Shown one piece after another: positions 1 to 5,956 of a stretch of 10,119 nt of DNA (positions within the stretch are counted from its first letter, which is position 1; the number at the start of each line of letters is the position of its first letter). The stretch is from Frankiales bacterium. GTDB taxonomy: Bacteria; Actinomycetota; Actinomycetes; Mycobacteriales; SCTD01. The DNA lies in contig JAOPWI010000027.1 of NCBI GenBank assembly GCA_025965755.1, positions 1 through 10,119 of the forward strand, given 5' to 3'. The position numbers were made by a program, and so were the translations under genes. The notes below the pieces were generated by a model. It was not told the DNA's origin, made no database searches, and worked only from the letters and a program-made list of their open reading frames with translations.

Positions 1-103
1 TGGGTCCCCCGCTCCCGCCCAGGGGGTGAGCGCCGGGGAGTACGACCAGGGGCGGGACTCGGCGTTCTGGTCAGGCGCGCGGAACTGCCTCAATCCTGCC
101 TGA
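1..103 (+). CDS. C-terminal end of an unidentified protein (5' truncated by the window edge)
   Basis: Reading from base 2 on the plus strand gives 33 open codons ending in TGA at 101-103. The peptide ends SGARNCLNPA and includes GEYDQGRDSAFW. About 28 of the 33 codons end in G or C. Of the other two plus frames, frame 3 hits a stop within about ten codons and frame 1 stays open but has poor codon use. The mix of charged and aromatic residues looks like a genuine hydrophilic C-terminus. The gene converges on crtB with 8 bases between the two stop codons. The family cannot be recognised from so short a tail. The alternative is non-coding DNA that is open by chance because of high GC. Confidence 0.55.
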   Translation, partial: GSPAPAQGVSAGEYDQGRDSAFWSGARNCLNPA

Positions 104-115
104 CGGAAACGTCAG
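100..115. terminator. Small hairpin containing the stop codons of two convergent genes
   Basis: CTGACG and CGTCAG form a perfect 6-bp stem around the tetraloop GAAA. The plus-strand TGA (101-103) and the crtB stop (112-114, TGA on the minus strand) both lie in the stem. No T-tract follows on either strand, so it would be at best a weak bidirectional terminator of the U-less kind reported in actinobacteria. It could also be chance symmetry created by two facing TGA codons. Confidence 0.35.
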
Positions 116-1095
116 AAGTCCGACAAAAGGGACGTGACGCTCGCCATGCTCCGGGGGCCGCGACCGGCGGGGGCCTTCATCGTCCTGCGGCTGGCGACCG
201 CCCGGGCCAGGCCCGGCAGCGCGACCCGGGCCCGGCGGGCGGCCCCGACGTGGACGCGCTGCCCGAGCACGCGGTAGTCGGCCGCCTCGATCTCGTCGAG
301 AATGCCGCCGTAGAGGGCCAGAGCCGTCTCGATGCACGGCCGGCTGGTCGGGTGCAGCAGGCGTACGCCCTGCCCGGCCAGGCGGTAGACCTCCCGCGTG
401 CGGGCCACCTCGAAGGCCAGCAGCCGGCGCACCGGGCCGTCGACCACGCCGTGCTCGAGGTGCTCGCGGGTCACGCCGAACTGGCGCAGGTCCTCCTGGG
501 GCAGGTACACCCGGCCCCGGCGCAGGTCCTCGCCGACGTCGCGCAGGAAGTTGCTCAGCTGGAACGCGACGCCCAGGTCCTGCGCGTAGGGGTCGGCCAG
601 CTCCCGCGGCACCACCGGCTCCAGCACCGGCACCATCTGCAGCCCGATCACCGCCGCAGACCCGTAGACGTAGACCATGAGGTCGTCGTAGGTCTGGTAC
701 TCCGTGACCGTCAGGTCCATCCGCATGCTCGCCAGGAACGCCTCGACGTAGGCCATCGGGATGTCCCAGCGGCGCACCGTGTCGACGACGGCCCGGCTGA
801 TCCCGTGCTCGGAGCCGCCCGCCTCGACGTCCCGGACGAACTGGTCCCCCCAGCCGACCAGCCAGTCGGCCTTCTCGGCGTCGGTCAGGCTGCTGCCCAG
901 GTCGTCCACGATCTCGTCGGCGTAGCGGGCGAACCCGTACAGCGCGTGCACGTAGGGCCGCTTCCAGGCCGGCAGCAGCAGGGTCGCGAGGTAGTACGTC
1001 CGGCCGTGCCGGGCGTTCAGCGCGCGGCACGCCTCGTACGACGCGCGCAGCGCCGGATCGGTGATCCCCGCCGCATCCAGCTCCCGTCCGCTCAT
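112..1095 (-). CDS. crtB: Phytoene synthase (squalene/phytoene synthase family)
   Basis: The 327-residue product belongs to the trans-isoprenyl diphosphate head-to-head synthases. These condense two GGPP molecules through prephytoene diphosphate to 15-cis-phytoene, the first committed carotenoid step, and work in the cytosol or at the membrane surface. Both Mg-diphosphate motifs are visible: DEIVDD at 60-65 and DVGED at 186-190, the latter inside NFLRDVGEDLRRGRVYLP, a hallmark of the family. YGFARYADE (53-61) is also typical. Length is close to the usual 300-340. The ATG start lies 24 bases after the stop of the upstream LVIVD-repeat gene, which suggests co-transcription; GACACT six bases before the ATG is only a poor -10. 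A squalene synthase or HpnD-like role is possible for this fold, but crtI in the same cluster favours phytoene. The C-terminal 25 residues are basic and low in complexity. Confidence 0.93.
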   Translation of the reverse strand: MSGRELDAAGITDPALRASYEACRALNARHGRTYYLATLLLPAWKRPYVHALYGFARYADEIVDDLGSSLTDAEKADWLVGWGDQFVRDVEAGGSEHGISRAVVDTVRRWDIPMAYVEAFLASMRMDLTVTEYQTYDDLMVYVYGSAAVIGLQMVPVLEPVVPRELADPYAQDLGVAFQLSNFLRDVGEDLRRGRVYLPQEDLRQFGVTREHLEHGVVDGPVRRLLAFEVARTREVYRLAGQGVRLLHPTSRPCIETALALYGGILDEIEAADYRVLGQRVHVGAARRARVALPGLARAVASRRTMKAPAGRGPRSMASVTSLLSDF

Positions 1096-1119
1096 CCGCG
1101 GAGTGTCCCAGGTGCCAGC

Positions 1120-2781
1120 TCAGGCGGTGTGCCGGCGGCGCAGGACGGCGGCGGTGGCGGCCAGCAGCGCCAGACCCACCGCGGGCAGGAGCGGGTCGAC
1201 GCCGGTGGCGGGCAGGGTGTCGCCGGCGAGCGCCGGTCCCGAGCCCGGTCCCGAGCCCGAGCCCGAGCCCGAGCCGGCGGGCGGGCCGGAAGGCGCCGCC
1301 GGGGAGGCGGACGCTGCGGCCGGGGCGGCCCGGCGGGCCGCGGACGGCAGGGCCACCTCGAAGACCTCGATCCCGCGCACGGCGTCGGCGGTGTAGACGA
1401 TGTTGGTCTTCTGCCCGGGGATCGCGACCCCGCGGGCGTCCCGCTTGGGCACCCAGTAGGCGTCCCAGACCTCGGTCGCCAGGCCGGTCGCGTAGCCGAA
1501 CTGCGTGATGTGGCGCGCGTCGCGGACGTCCAGCAGGCGCATGCCCGCGCCGTACCAGCCCTGCGCCACGTAGCCGTCCTGGTGCACGTCGAACCAGTGC
1601 GCCGAGCAGAAGGCGGTCGCCGGCGGGGTGGCGCCGGCCTCGAACTCGACCGGAGCGTTGGTGCTGTCCAGCGGCGCGATCGTGCCGAGGCCGACCTTCC
1701 TGCCGTCCGGGTTCCTGGCTCGATAGGCGGCGCCGTTCAGGTCCGGGACGTACCAGGTCTGGAAGCTGCCGGCCCGGCTGCAGACGACCTCGTCGCCGTC
1801 GTTGGCGTAGTCCTCCTCGGTGACCAGCAGCACGTTGCCGTTCTTGATCGACGGGGGCGCGCCGGGCCTGAACGCCGCCGCGTTGGGCCGCATCGAGTTG
1901 TGCGCGATGAAGTCGTTGAGCCCCGGCTCGATGCCCTTGCGGTTGCTGGCGTTGAGCAGAACCGGCCGAAGCGGGTTCGAGACGTCGAACGCCGCCGCGC
2001 CGCCGGAGCCGGTGTGCCAGCCGACTCTGCCGTCGAAGTCCCAGTAGTGACCGGCGCCCGAGCGAAAGACCGGGTTCGGCCCGGCCGCGGGGGAGAACAC
2101 GGTCGCGACCTCTCGGGGCTTGTCCAGGTCGCCGAGGTCCAGCACCGAGAAGAAGCCCTCGCGGCCGCCGGCGGTGTAGGCGTACCTGCAGTTCGCCTGG
2201 TCCACGCACTGCACGGTGTGGGTGCTCGAGGTGATCGCACCGGGCATGTCGCCGAGCGGCGTCACGGAGCGGGTACGCGGGTGGTCGGGGTCGGTCACGT
2301 CGATGATCGCCATCTGCGCGCCGTCGTCGACGTTGACGTGCTCCGGATCGTCGGTGGCCACGCGGAACAGGTCGATCCCGGCGATCACGAAGCGGGTCAG
2401 CCTGCCGTTCTCGCGGCGCTCGCCGTAGGTCATCGCCTCGTTCTCGAACAACGCCTGCGTCAGCGAGCCGCGCAGCACGGGGTTGCGCGGGTCGGTCAGG
2501 TCCAGCACCGACAGGGTGTCCAGGCTCGAGACGTACGCGAACGGGTCGGTGCGGGCGAACTCCATCGAGATCGCGGTCGTCTCCGGGATGCCGGCGATGT
2601 GCTTGACGTTGTCGCTGGTGATCGACGGGACGGGGGGAGCGGCGACGGCGCCACCCCGGACGGGGGCCGGGCCGGCCGTTCCGGGGGGCGCAGCGCTGGC
2701 GGACAGCGCAGCGGCGACGCCCACGGCGCACAGGGCGGCGGTCGCGATCCAGCGGGCGGCGGGACGAGCGGCGTACGGCAC
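1120..2781 (-). CDS. Secreted LVIVD-repeat beta-propeller protein with LPATG sortase anchor
   Basis: The 553-residue product begins with a signal peptide: basic start, hydrophobic stretch 11-28, likely cleavage after ASA near residue 30. Residues 60-477 hold repeated strands of the LVIVD type: SVLDLTDPRNPV (91), MAIIDVTDPDHP (157), FSVLDLGDL (211), AAAFDVSNPLRPV (262), MRLLDVRDA (414) and IEVFEV (471). These imply an extracellular beta-propeller of about six blades. Four cysteines (192, 198, 334, 392) could form disulfides. A Gly-Ser/Pro linker (503-516) leads to LPATG (523-527), a hydrophobic helix and RRRH, a complete sortase sorting signal. The GTG start is chosen because GAGGAG (2789-2794) lies seven bases upstream and a signal peptide begins there; the frame stays open further upstream, but only across crtI. 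The gene lies between crtI and crtB, 24 bases before crtB. Its function is unknown; LVIVD proteins are mostly uncharacterised surface proteins. Confidence 0.85.
   Translation of the reverse strand: MPYAARPAARWIATAALCAVGVAAALSASAAPPGTAGPAPVRGGAVAAPPVPSITSDNVKHIAGIPETTAISMEFARTDPFAYVSSLDTLSVLDLTDPRNPVLRGSLTQALFENEAMTYGERRENGRLTRFVIAGIDLFRVATDDPEHVNVDDGAQMAIIDVTDPDHPRTRSVTPLGDMPGAITSSTHTVQCVDQANCRYAYTAGGREGFFSVLDLGDLDKPREVATVFSPAAGPNPVFRSGAGHYWDFDGRVGWHTGSGGAAAFDVSNPLRPVLLNASNRKGIEPGLNDFIAHNSMRPNAAAFRPGAPPSIKNGNVLLVTEEDYANDGDEVVCSRAGSFQTWYVPDLNGAAYRARNPDGRKVGLGTIAPLDSTNAPVEFEAGATPPATAFCSAHWFDVHQDGYVAQGWYGAGMRLLDVRDARHITQFGYATGLATEVWDAYWVPKRDARGVAIPGQKTNIVYTADAVRGIEVFEVALPSAARRAAPAAASASPAAPSGPPAGSGSGSGSGPGSGPALAGDTLPATGVDPLLPAVGLALLAATAAVLRRRHTA
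1235..1276. repeat. Hexanucleotide repeat encoding a Gly-Ser/Gly-Pro linker
   Basis: Seven tandem hexamers, GAGCCC or its variants GGTCCC and GAGCCG, lie inside the LVIVD-repeat gene. On the coding strand they read as the dipeptides GS GS GS GS GP GS GP, just before the LPATG anchor. Copy number may vary between strains by slippage, changing linker length in steps of two residues without shifting frame. Confidence 0.8.
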
Positions 2782-2788
2782 GGGGGTG

Positions 2789-2794
2789 CTCCTC
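2789..2794 (-). promoter_or_regulatory. Shine-Dalgarno site that decides the LVIVD-gene start
   Basis: GAGGAG on the minus strand, seven bases before the GTG at 2779-2781. A stronger match, AAGGAGG, lies at 2821-2827 but sits five bases before a TTG (2813-2815) in a different frame, so it does not fit the propeller start. Unlike most neighbours, this gene has no TANNNT box beside its start, in keeping with translation from a longer message. Confidence 0.6.
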
Positions 2795-2878
2795 GGCGCG
2801 AGCGGTGGCGACCAACGCCGCCTCCTTCGCCGTCCGCCGCCCGATTCCTGCCCGCGGGTGCGCGCCGGGCCGGCCGGC

Positions 2879-4414
2879 TCAGGCCAGGCGCATGGCCCGG
2901 GACCGGTAGCCACGGTCCTTGCCGAGAATCCGCTCGGCGGCCAGCCGCCCGGAGACGAGCACCATCGGCACCCCGACGCCGGGCTGCGTGCCCGACCCGG
3001 CGAAGACGACCCCCTCCACCCGAGGCGCCAGGTTGGTCGGCCGGAACGGGCCGGTCTGGAAGAACGAGTGGGCGCTGGCGAACGGCGCGCCCGCCTCCAT
3101 GCCACGGCGCTGCCAGTCGGCGGGCGTCGTGACGTCCTCGACCTCGATCGCGTCGCCGAACCCGACGTAGCCGAGCGCCTCGAGCCGCGCGACGCACTCG
3201 TCGCGGTAGCGCGGCCCGACGACATCCCAGTCGATGCCGCTGGTCATGTTGGGCGTCGGGAACAGCACGTAGTACAGGTGCTTGCCGTCCGGTGCCAGGG
3301 ACGGGTCGCTGTGGGTGGGCTCGGTGACCAGCACGGACGGGTCGGCCATCAGCTGCTTGCGGTCGATGAGGTCGGTGAAGACCTCCTTCCACGCCCTGCC
3401 GAAGTGGATGTTGTGGTGCGCCGTCTGCGCGTAGCCCTGGGTGGACCCGGCCAGCAGCAGGAAGCACGACGGCGAGTAGGCCAGCGTCTTCACCCGGCGC
3501 GGCGTGGCCTCGGGCGGCAGCAGCTCCCGGTAGGCGACCGGCAGGTCGGGGTTGAGCACGACGACGTCGGCGTCGAAGCGCTCGCCGTCGGTCGTCTCCA
3601 CGCCCACGGCGCGCCCGTGCTGGACGAGAACCCGGCGCACGGTGCGGCCGTACTCCAGCCGGACCCCGTGCTTGGCCGCCGCGCCGGCCAGCGCGCGCGG
3701 CACCGCGTGCATGCCGCCCCTGGGGAAGAACACCCCCGCGACGGAGTCCATGTAGGCGATGACGGCGTACAGCGCGAGGGCGTCGTACGGGGACAGCCCG
3801 GCGTACATCGACTGAAAGCTCATGACCCGCTGCGTGCGGGGGTCCTTGAGGTACTGGTGGACCTTGGGTGCGAGCCGGCGCATGCCGCCGGCGGCGACCA
3901 GCCGGGCCAGGTTGGGCGTGACCAGGTCGAACGGTGAGTCGATGTTGCGGTCGATGAAATCGTTCATCTCGTAGCGGTAGAGCGCGGAGACGAAGTCGAC
4001 GTAGCGCAGGTAGCCCTGAGCCTCGGCCGGGCCGCAGACCCGCTCGACCTCGGCGGCCATCTCGCCGACGTCGGCCTTGACGTCCAGGCGGGAGCCGTCC
4101 GGGTAGTAGGCGCGGTAGAGCGGGTCGACCGGCACGAGATCGAGCCAGTCCTCCAGCCGCTCGCCGACGCAGTCGAGGGCGTCGGCGATGAGGTCCGGCA
4201 TGGTCAGCACGGTCGGGCCGGTGTCGAAGCGGTACGTGCCGTCGCCGCCGGGGGCCGCGACCTCGAGCAGGCCGTTGCGGCCACCGGGCACCGTCTCGCG
4301 CTCGAGCACCGTCACCTCGCGGCCGGCGCCCACCAGGCGCAGGGCGCAGGACAGGCCGGCGAGGCCGGCCCCCACGATCACGATGCGGTCGGTCTTGCCG
4401 GGGACGGTCTTCAC
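2879..4414 (-). CDS. crtI: Phytoene desaturase (CrtI-type FAD-dependent carotenoid desaturase)
   Basis: The 511-residue product is a CrtI-family flavoprotein that introduces successive double bases into the phytoene chain, giving neurosporene or lycopene depending on the number of steps. The N-terminal dinucleotide-binding motif IVIVGAGLAGLSCALRL (11-27) ends in the acidic E38 of TVLERE, as expected for the FAD ribose. The C-terminal FAD/substrate motif GSGTQPGVGVPMVLVSG (473-489) is the CrtI/CrtN signature. Length matches the family (490-520). The GTG start is fixed by an in-frame TAG twelve bases upstream, which is itself part of a TAGCCT -10-like box. The VOC gene ends 38 bases upstream and the LVIVD gene starts 97 bases downstream. 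Product specificity cannot be read from sequence; a diapophytoene desaturase (CrtN-like) is less likely given the GGPP-synthase-like gene nearby. Confidence 0.95.
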   Translation of the reverse strand: MKTVPGKTDRIVIVGAGLAGLSCALRLVGAGREVTVLERETVPGGRNGLLEVAAPGGDGTYRFDTGPTVLTMPDLIADALDCVGERLEDWLDLVPVDPLYRAYYPDGSRLDVKADVGEMAAEVERVCGPAEAQGYLRYVDFVSALYRYEMNDFIDRNIDSPFDLVTPNLARLVAAGGMRRLAPKVHQYLKDPRTQRVMSFQSMYAGLSPYDALALYAVIAYMDSVAGVFFPRGGMHAVPRALAGAAAKHGVRLEYGRTVRRVLVQHGRAVGVETTDGERFDADVVVLNPDLPVAYRELLPPEATPRRVKTLAYSPSCFLLLAGSTQGYAQTAHHNIHFGRAWKEVFTDLIDRKQLMADPSVLVTEPTHSDPSLAPDGKHLYYVLFPTPNMTSGIDWDVVGPRYRDECVARLEALGYVGFGDAIEVEDVTTPADWQRRGMEAGAPFASAHSFFQTGPFRPTNLAPRVEGVVFAGSGTQPGVGVPMVLVSGRLAAERILGKDRGYRSRAMRLA

Positions 4415-4420
4415 GCGAGC

Positions 4421-4426
4421 AGGCTA
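4421..4426 (-). promoter_or_regulatory. Putative leaderless -10 box of crtI
   Basis: TAGCCT on the minus strand, followed by six bases (GCTCGC) and then the GTG start. This matches the actinobacterial TANNNT -10 placed so that transcription begins at or within a base of the start codon. There is no Shine-Dalgarno and no clear TTGAC-like -35. Confidence 0.55.
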
Positions 4427-4452
4427 GGTCGCCCCGCCGGGACCGGCACGGT

Positions 4453-4875
4453 TCAGTGCGGGGCGATGAGCTCGAGCGCGTTGCCGTCCGGATCGCGGAA
4501 CTCCAGGATGGACAGCCCGCCGATGTCCTTGACCGGCTCGTGCGGGACGCCGGCTGCGTCGAGCGTCGCGACCGCCGCCTGCAGGTCGGCCAGGCTGCGC
4601 ACCGAGAAGCTCACGTGGTCCAGCCCGACCCGGTCCGCGTCGAAGCGGTCCTGCGGGTGGGCCGCGGGCCGCAGCCCCAGCAGCTGCCCGGCGCCGAAGG
4701 TGTAGATCACGCCCCCGAACAGGAAGGCCAGCTGCTCGCGGGTCGCCTCGTCGGCGTCCTCGGGCATCTCGTAGGCCACGTCGAAGGCGAACACCGCGTC
4801 GTAGAACGCCCGGGACCGCTCGATGTCGGTGACGGTGAGGCGGACGTGGCTGTACGCGGTGACCGGGATGCCCAT
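4453..4875 (-). CDS. VOC-superfamily (glyoxalase/bleomycin-resistance fold) protein
   Basis: The product is 140 residues, a usual size for a two-module vicinal-oxygen-chelate protein. The first betaalphabeta module opens with HVRLTVTDIERSRAFY (10-25). The second opens with LDHVSFSVRSLADL (85-98) and ends with FRDPDGNALELIAP (126-139), a strong VOC signature. His10, His87 and Glu135 are well placed as metal ligands. VOC members include glyoxalase I, ring-cleavage dioxygenases, epimerases and antibiotic-binding proteins, and the substrate cannot be assigned here. The ATG start lies 17 bases beyond the map stop; CAGGGT six bases before it is a weak -10 and shares the spacer GCTCGC with crtI. Its place between map and crtI may be chance, or it may act on a carotenoid- or lipid-derived aldehyde (pure inference). 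Confidence 0.87.
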   Translation of the reverse strand: MGIPVTAYSHVRLTVTDIERSRAFYDAVFAFDVAYEMPEDADEATREQLAFLFGGVIYTFGAGQLLGLRPAAHPQDRFDADRVGLDHVSFSVRSLADLQAAVATLDAAGVPHEPVKDIGGLSILEFRDPDGNALELIAPH

Positions 4876-4881
4876 GCGAGC

Positions 4882-4887
4882 ACCCTG
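4882..4887 (-). promoter_or_regulatory. Possible weak -10 box of the VOC gene
   Basis: CAGGGT, six bases before the ATG, deviates from TANNNT only at the first base. The same six-base spacer (GCTCGC) separates TAGCCT from the crtI start. It may be a weak internal promoter; otherwise the gene is read from the map promoter. Confidence 0.3.
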
Positions 4888-4892
4888 GCACG

Positions 4893-5894
4893 TCAGCAGA
4901 CGGTCAGCACCTCGACGCCGTCGTCGGTGACCAGCAGCGTGTGCTCGAACTGCGCGGTGCGCGACCGGTCCACCGTGACGGCGGTCCAGCCGTCGTCCCA
5001 CAGGTCGTGCCGGTGGTCCCCGATCGTGATCATCGGCTCGATGGTGAAGGTCATGCCCGGCACGAGGGGCATGCGCGCGCCCGGGTTGTCGTAGTGGAAG
5101 ACCTGCGGGTCGCTGTGGAACGTCGTGCCGATGCCGTGGCCGACGAAGGACCGCACGACGCCGTAGCCGCGCGACTCGGCGTACGGCTGGATGGCCCGGC
5201 CGATGTCGCGGACGAGCGCGCCCGGCTTGACGGCGGCGATGCCGGCGTCCAGGCACTCGCGGGTGACCTGCACCAGCCGGCGCGACTCCTCGTCGACCTC
5301 CCCGACCAGGAAGGTCGCGTTGGTGTCCCCGTGCACGCCGTTCAGAAAGATCGTGACATCGAGGTTGACGATGTCGCCGTCCTTCAGCACGGTCGAGTCC
5401 GGGATGCCGTGGCAGATGACCTCGTTGACGCTGGTGCACAGCGACTTGGGAAAGCCGTTGTAGCCCAGCGGCGAGGGGTAGCCACCGCGGTCGACGCAGG
5501 CCTGGTGGGCGATCGCGTCGAGCTCGTCGGTGGTGATGCCGGGGCGGACCGCCGCGCCGGTCAGCGCGAGCACCTCGGCGGCTGCCTTGCCGGCCACCCG
5601 CATCCGGGCGATCTCGTCGTCGGTCTTGGGGCGGGCCGAGCCCCTGTCCTTGGGCCGGCCGTGCCGGTCCAGGGCGTAGTCCGGGCGCGGGATGTGCGCC
5701 GGCACCTCGCGGCGCGGCGACAGCCGGCCGGGACGGACGTAGGACGCGGCGTCCCGCTCGGCCTGCTCGCGGCGGGCCTGCTCGGCGGCCACCCGCTCCG
5801 GGTCCAGATCGGCGATCCGGTGGCAGCGCTTGTACTTGCGGCCGCTGCCGCACCAGCACGGGTCGTTGGCGGACAGCTGCCGGGTGGTCGTCAC
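4893..5894 (-). CDS. map: Type I methionine aminopeptidase with N-terminal SEC-C zinc motif
   Basis: The 333-residue product removes the initiator methionine from nascent proteins in the cytosol. An N-terminal SEC-C-type motif, CWCGSGRKYKRCH (13-25), should bind zinc and may help ribosome or partner binding. A charged linker (30-85) leads to the pita-bread catalytic domain. The five metal ligands are in place: D179 (NLDVT), D190 (HGDTN), H253 (GHGIG), E286 (TIEPM) and E317 (QFEHT), along with the conserved H162 (CHGIP). Without the extension the enzyme would match the 260-residue E. coli form; extended MetAPs of this kind are common in actinobacteria. The GTG start is supported by the SEC-C motif beginning at once and by TAGCCT seven bases upstream. 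It is a housekeeping gene lying between crtE and crtI, with no evident link to carotenoids. Confidence 0.97.
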   Translation of the reverse strand: MTTTRQLSANDPCWCGSGRKYKRCHRIADLDPERVAAEQARREQAERDAASYVRPGRLSPRREVPAHIPRPDYALDRHGRPKDRGSARPKTDDEIARMRVAGKAAAEVLALTGAAVRPGITTDELDAIAHQACVDRGGYPSPLGYNGFPKSLCTSVNEVICHGIPDSTVLKDGDIVNLDVTIFLNGVHGDTNATFLVGEVDEESRRLVQVTRECLDAGIAAVKPGALVRDIGRAIQPYAESRGYGVVRSFVGHGIGTTFHSDPQVFHYDNPGARMPLVPGMTFTIEPMITIGDHRHDLWDDGWTAVTVDRSRTAQFEHTLLVTDDGVEVLTVC

Positions 5895-5901
5895 GCCGTC
5901 C

Positions 5902-5907
5902 AGGCTA
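5902..5907 (-). promoter_or_regulatory. Putative leaderless -10 box of map
   Basis: TAGCCT on the minus strand, seven bases before the GTG at 5892-5894. Seventeen bases further upstream is TGAGGC, a partial -35, which lies inside the third copy of an 11-bp direct repeat (see 5921-5953). Confidence 0.55.
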
Positions 5908-5920
5908 GGCGCTCCGGCGG

Positions 5921-5953
5921 CGCTGCCTCACCGCTGCCTGACCGCTGCCTGCG
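5921..5953. repeat. Three 11-bp tandem direct repeats upstream of map
   Basis: Three adjacent units, CGCTGCCTCAC, CGCTGCCTGAC and CGCTGCCTGCG, share the core CGCTGCCT (AGGCAGCG on the transcribed strand). They fill most of the 62-base gap between the crtE stop and the map start. The promoter-proximal unit overlaps the expected -35 of map, so the array sits one helical turn per repeat along one face of the DNA, as in an operator. It might also be a recent slippage duplication with no role. Confidence 0.6.
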
Positions 5954-5956
5954 CGC

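Noticed and set aside
85..103. Two CTGCCT(C/G)A repeats at 11-base spacing as a second copy of the map operator
   Set aside because: They fall in the apparent coding tail of the left-edge gene (codons for CLNPA and stop) and no promoter is visible beside them; two copies of a short motif may be chance.
71..2815. Minus-strand 914-codon open frame spanning crtB and the LVIVD gene
   Set aside because: Arg/Pro/Gly-rich shadow typical of alternative frames in high-GC DNA. It overlaps two genes with clear family motifs, and has none itself.
250..3132. Plus-strand 960-codon open frame
   Set aside because: It is antisense to crtB, the LVIVD gene and part of crtI, its composition is that of a GC shadow, and no domain is recognisable.
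2782..3225. N-terminal extension of the LVIVD gene to an upstream in-frame start
   Set aside because: It would overlap crtI by over 300 bases, the added residues are Arg/Ser/Pro-rich shadow sequence, and it would bury the signal peptide.
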